From: JAVBJV01 sp031546815
GTDB taxonomy: Bacteria; Pseudomonadota; Alphaproteobacteria; Acetobacterales; Acetobacteraceae
Assembly: GCA_031546815.1 (NCBI GenBank)
Contig: JAVBJV010000010.1
Location: forward strand, 93,122-157,121
Length of the DNA stretch: 64,000 nt
Direction: 5' to 3'
Of this stretch, positions 63,373 to 64,000 are shown in pieces. Below the pieces are notes generated by a model, which was not told where the DNA came from, did no database searches, and worked only from the letters and a program-made list of their open reading frames with translations. The position numbers and the translations under genes were made by a program. Each line of letters begins with the position of its first letter. Positions within the stretch are counted from its first letter, which is position 1.

Positions 63373-64000
63373 GCGTTCAGCGCCGCCCGGAAGGTTTCGA
63401 TCCACGCGCCGACCTGCTCGGGCCGCGTTTTCAGCGCCGTGCGGTTGACGATCAGGCGTGAGGTGACGTTGGCAATGGTCTCGGTCTCCACCAGCCCGTT
63501 GGCCTTCAGGGTGGAGCCGGTCTGCACCAGATCGACGATCAGCCGGCACAGCCCCATGCTGGGCGCCAGTTCCATTGCGCCGTTCAGATGCACGATCTCG
63601 GCCTGGATGCCGCGCGTGGCGAAGTGGCGGCGGGCGATGTTGGGGTATTTGCTCGCCACCCGCACCTGCGACCAGCGGGCCGGGTCGTCGGTGCCTGCGG
63701 TGGAGACGGGTTCGGCGGTGCTGATCCGGCACTTGCCGATGCCCAGATCCAGCGGGGCGTAGATCTCGGGGTAGTCGAATTCCATCAGCACGTCGGCGCC
63801 GCAAATACCGATCTGCGCTGCGCCGAACGCCACGAACGTCGCCACATCGAACGAACGCACCCGCACGATGTCCAGCGCCGGGTTGTTGGTGGGGAAGCGC
63901 AGATGTCGGCTGCCTTCGTCGGAAAAATCGCTGCCGGGGATGATCCCGGCGCGATTCAGCAGCGGGGTGCATTCCTGCAGAATGCGTCCCTTGGGGAGGG
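63369..64000 (-). CDS. hisG: ATP phosphoribosyltransferase, short form (5' partial)
   Basis: The gene leaves the window at the right edge. About 210 residues are visible, starting inside the family N-terminus (LPKGRILQECTPLL), with CGADVLMEFDYPEIY, and the PRPP loop DLVQTGSTLKANGL. The lack of a C-terminal regulatory domain marks the short HisG, which needs HisZ. It starts histidine synthesis. Confidence 0.94.
   Translation of the reverse strand, partial: LPKGRILQECTPLLNRAGIIPGSDFSDEGSRHLRFPTNNPALDIVRVRSFDVATFVAFGAAQIGICGADVLMEFDYPEIYAPLDLGIGKCRISTAEPVSTAGTDDPARWSQVRVASKYPNIARRHFATRGIQAEIVHLNGAMELAPSMGLCRLIVDLVQTGSTLKANGLVETETIANVTSRLIVNRTALKTRPEQVGAWIETFRAALNA

Noticed and set aside
62089..63972. 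A 627-residue HisD with a 200-residue N-terminal extension.
   Set aside because: The extension is the hisG gene read in the wrong frame; HisD starts at 63372 with the usual length.

Overview
The window is about 62% GC, gene-dense chromosomal DNA from an alphaproteobacterium. The gene orders support this: ruvCAB-ybgC-tolQRAB-pal-cpoB-tilS-ftsH-folP-glmM, DUF4164-zapA-6S RNA-fau, serC-serA, and hisG-hisD-infA-maf-rng-yacG-tRNA-Phe. A 41-residue L36 of the cysteine-free type and three-gene glcDEF also fit. A Rhodospirillales/Acetobacterales relative is my best guess, but the order is not proven. No stretch longer than about 300 bases lacks a gene.

Left part (1-17 kb): a large autotransporter enters from the left edge. 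It is followed by a Dps/MFS pair, the N-end-rule transferase bpt, and an aldehyde dehydrogenase divergent from a CoA-transferase/alpha-beta hydrolase pair. An AT-rich insert carries a HEPN plus zinc-ribbon protein. Then come csaA-gpt-mntR, a gamma-glutamyltransferase/amidase pair, and small envelope proteins.

Middle (17-39 kb): rpmJ and glycolate oxidase glcDEF come first. Next is a leftward operon with an OmpA-like protein, a MotA-like and a MotB-like protein, upp and an acetyltransferase. Elongation factor P (efp) sits beside both of its modification enzymes, epmA and epmB. After these come a MarR-type regulator ending in a beta-clamp-like motif next to an AlkD-like gene, and two related small membrane proteins separated by an IS481-family element, the second with an in-frame stop. 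fba-thiE-dedA, the zapA/6S RNA/fau locus and a GT-C-type membrane protein complete this part.

Right part (39-64 kb): pncA, ymdB, yebC and ruvCAB lead into the Tol-Pal envelope system, whose TolA has a 17-proline run. tilS, ftsH, folP, glmM, thiD, serC and serA follow on the same strand. After a strong terminator there is an AT-richer nuclease-like gene that looks truncated at its 5' end, then tRNA-Phe and the leftward yacG-rng-maf-infA-hisD-hisG block, with hisG leaving the window.

Functionally this is mostly housekeeping: DNA repair, envelope maintenance, translation factors, serine, histidine and thiamine synthesis. The accessory signals are the HEPN island, the IS481 copy, the truncated nuclease-like gene and the MarR/clamp-motif pair. 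I found no CRISPR array, prophage or multi-gene defence island.
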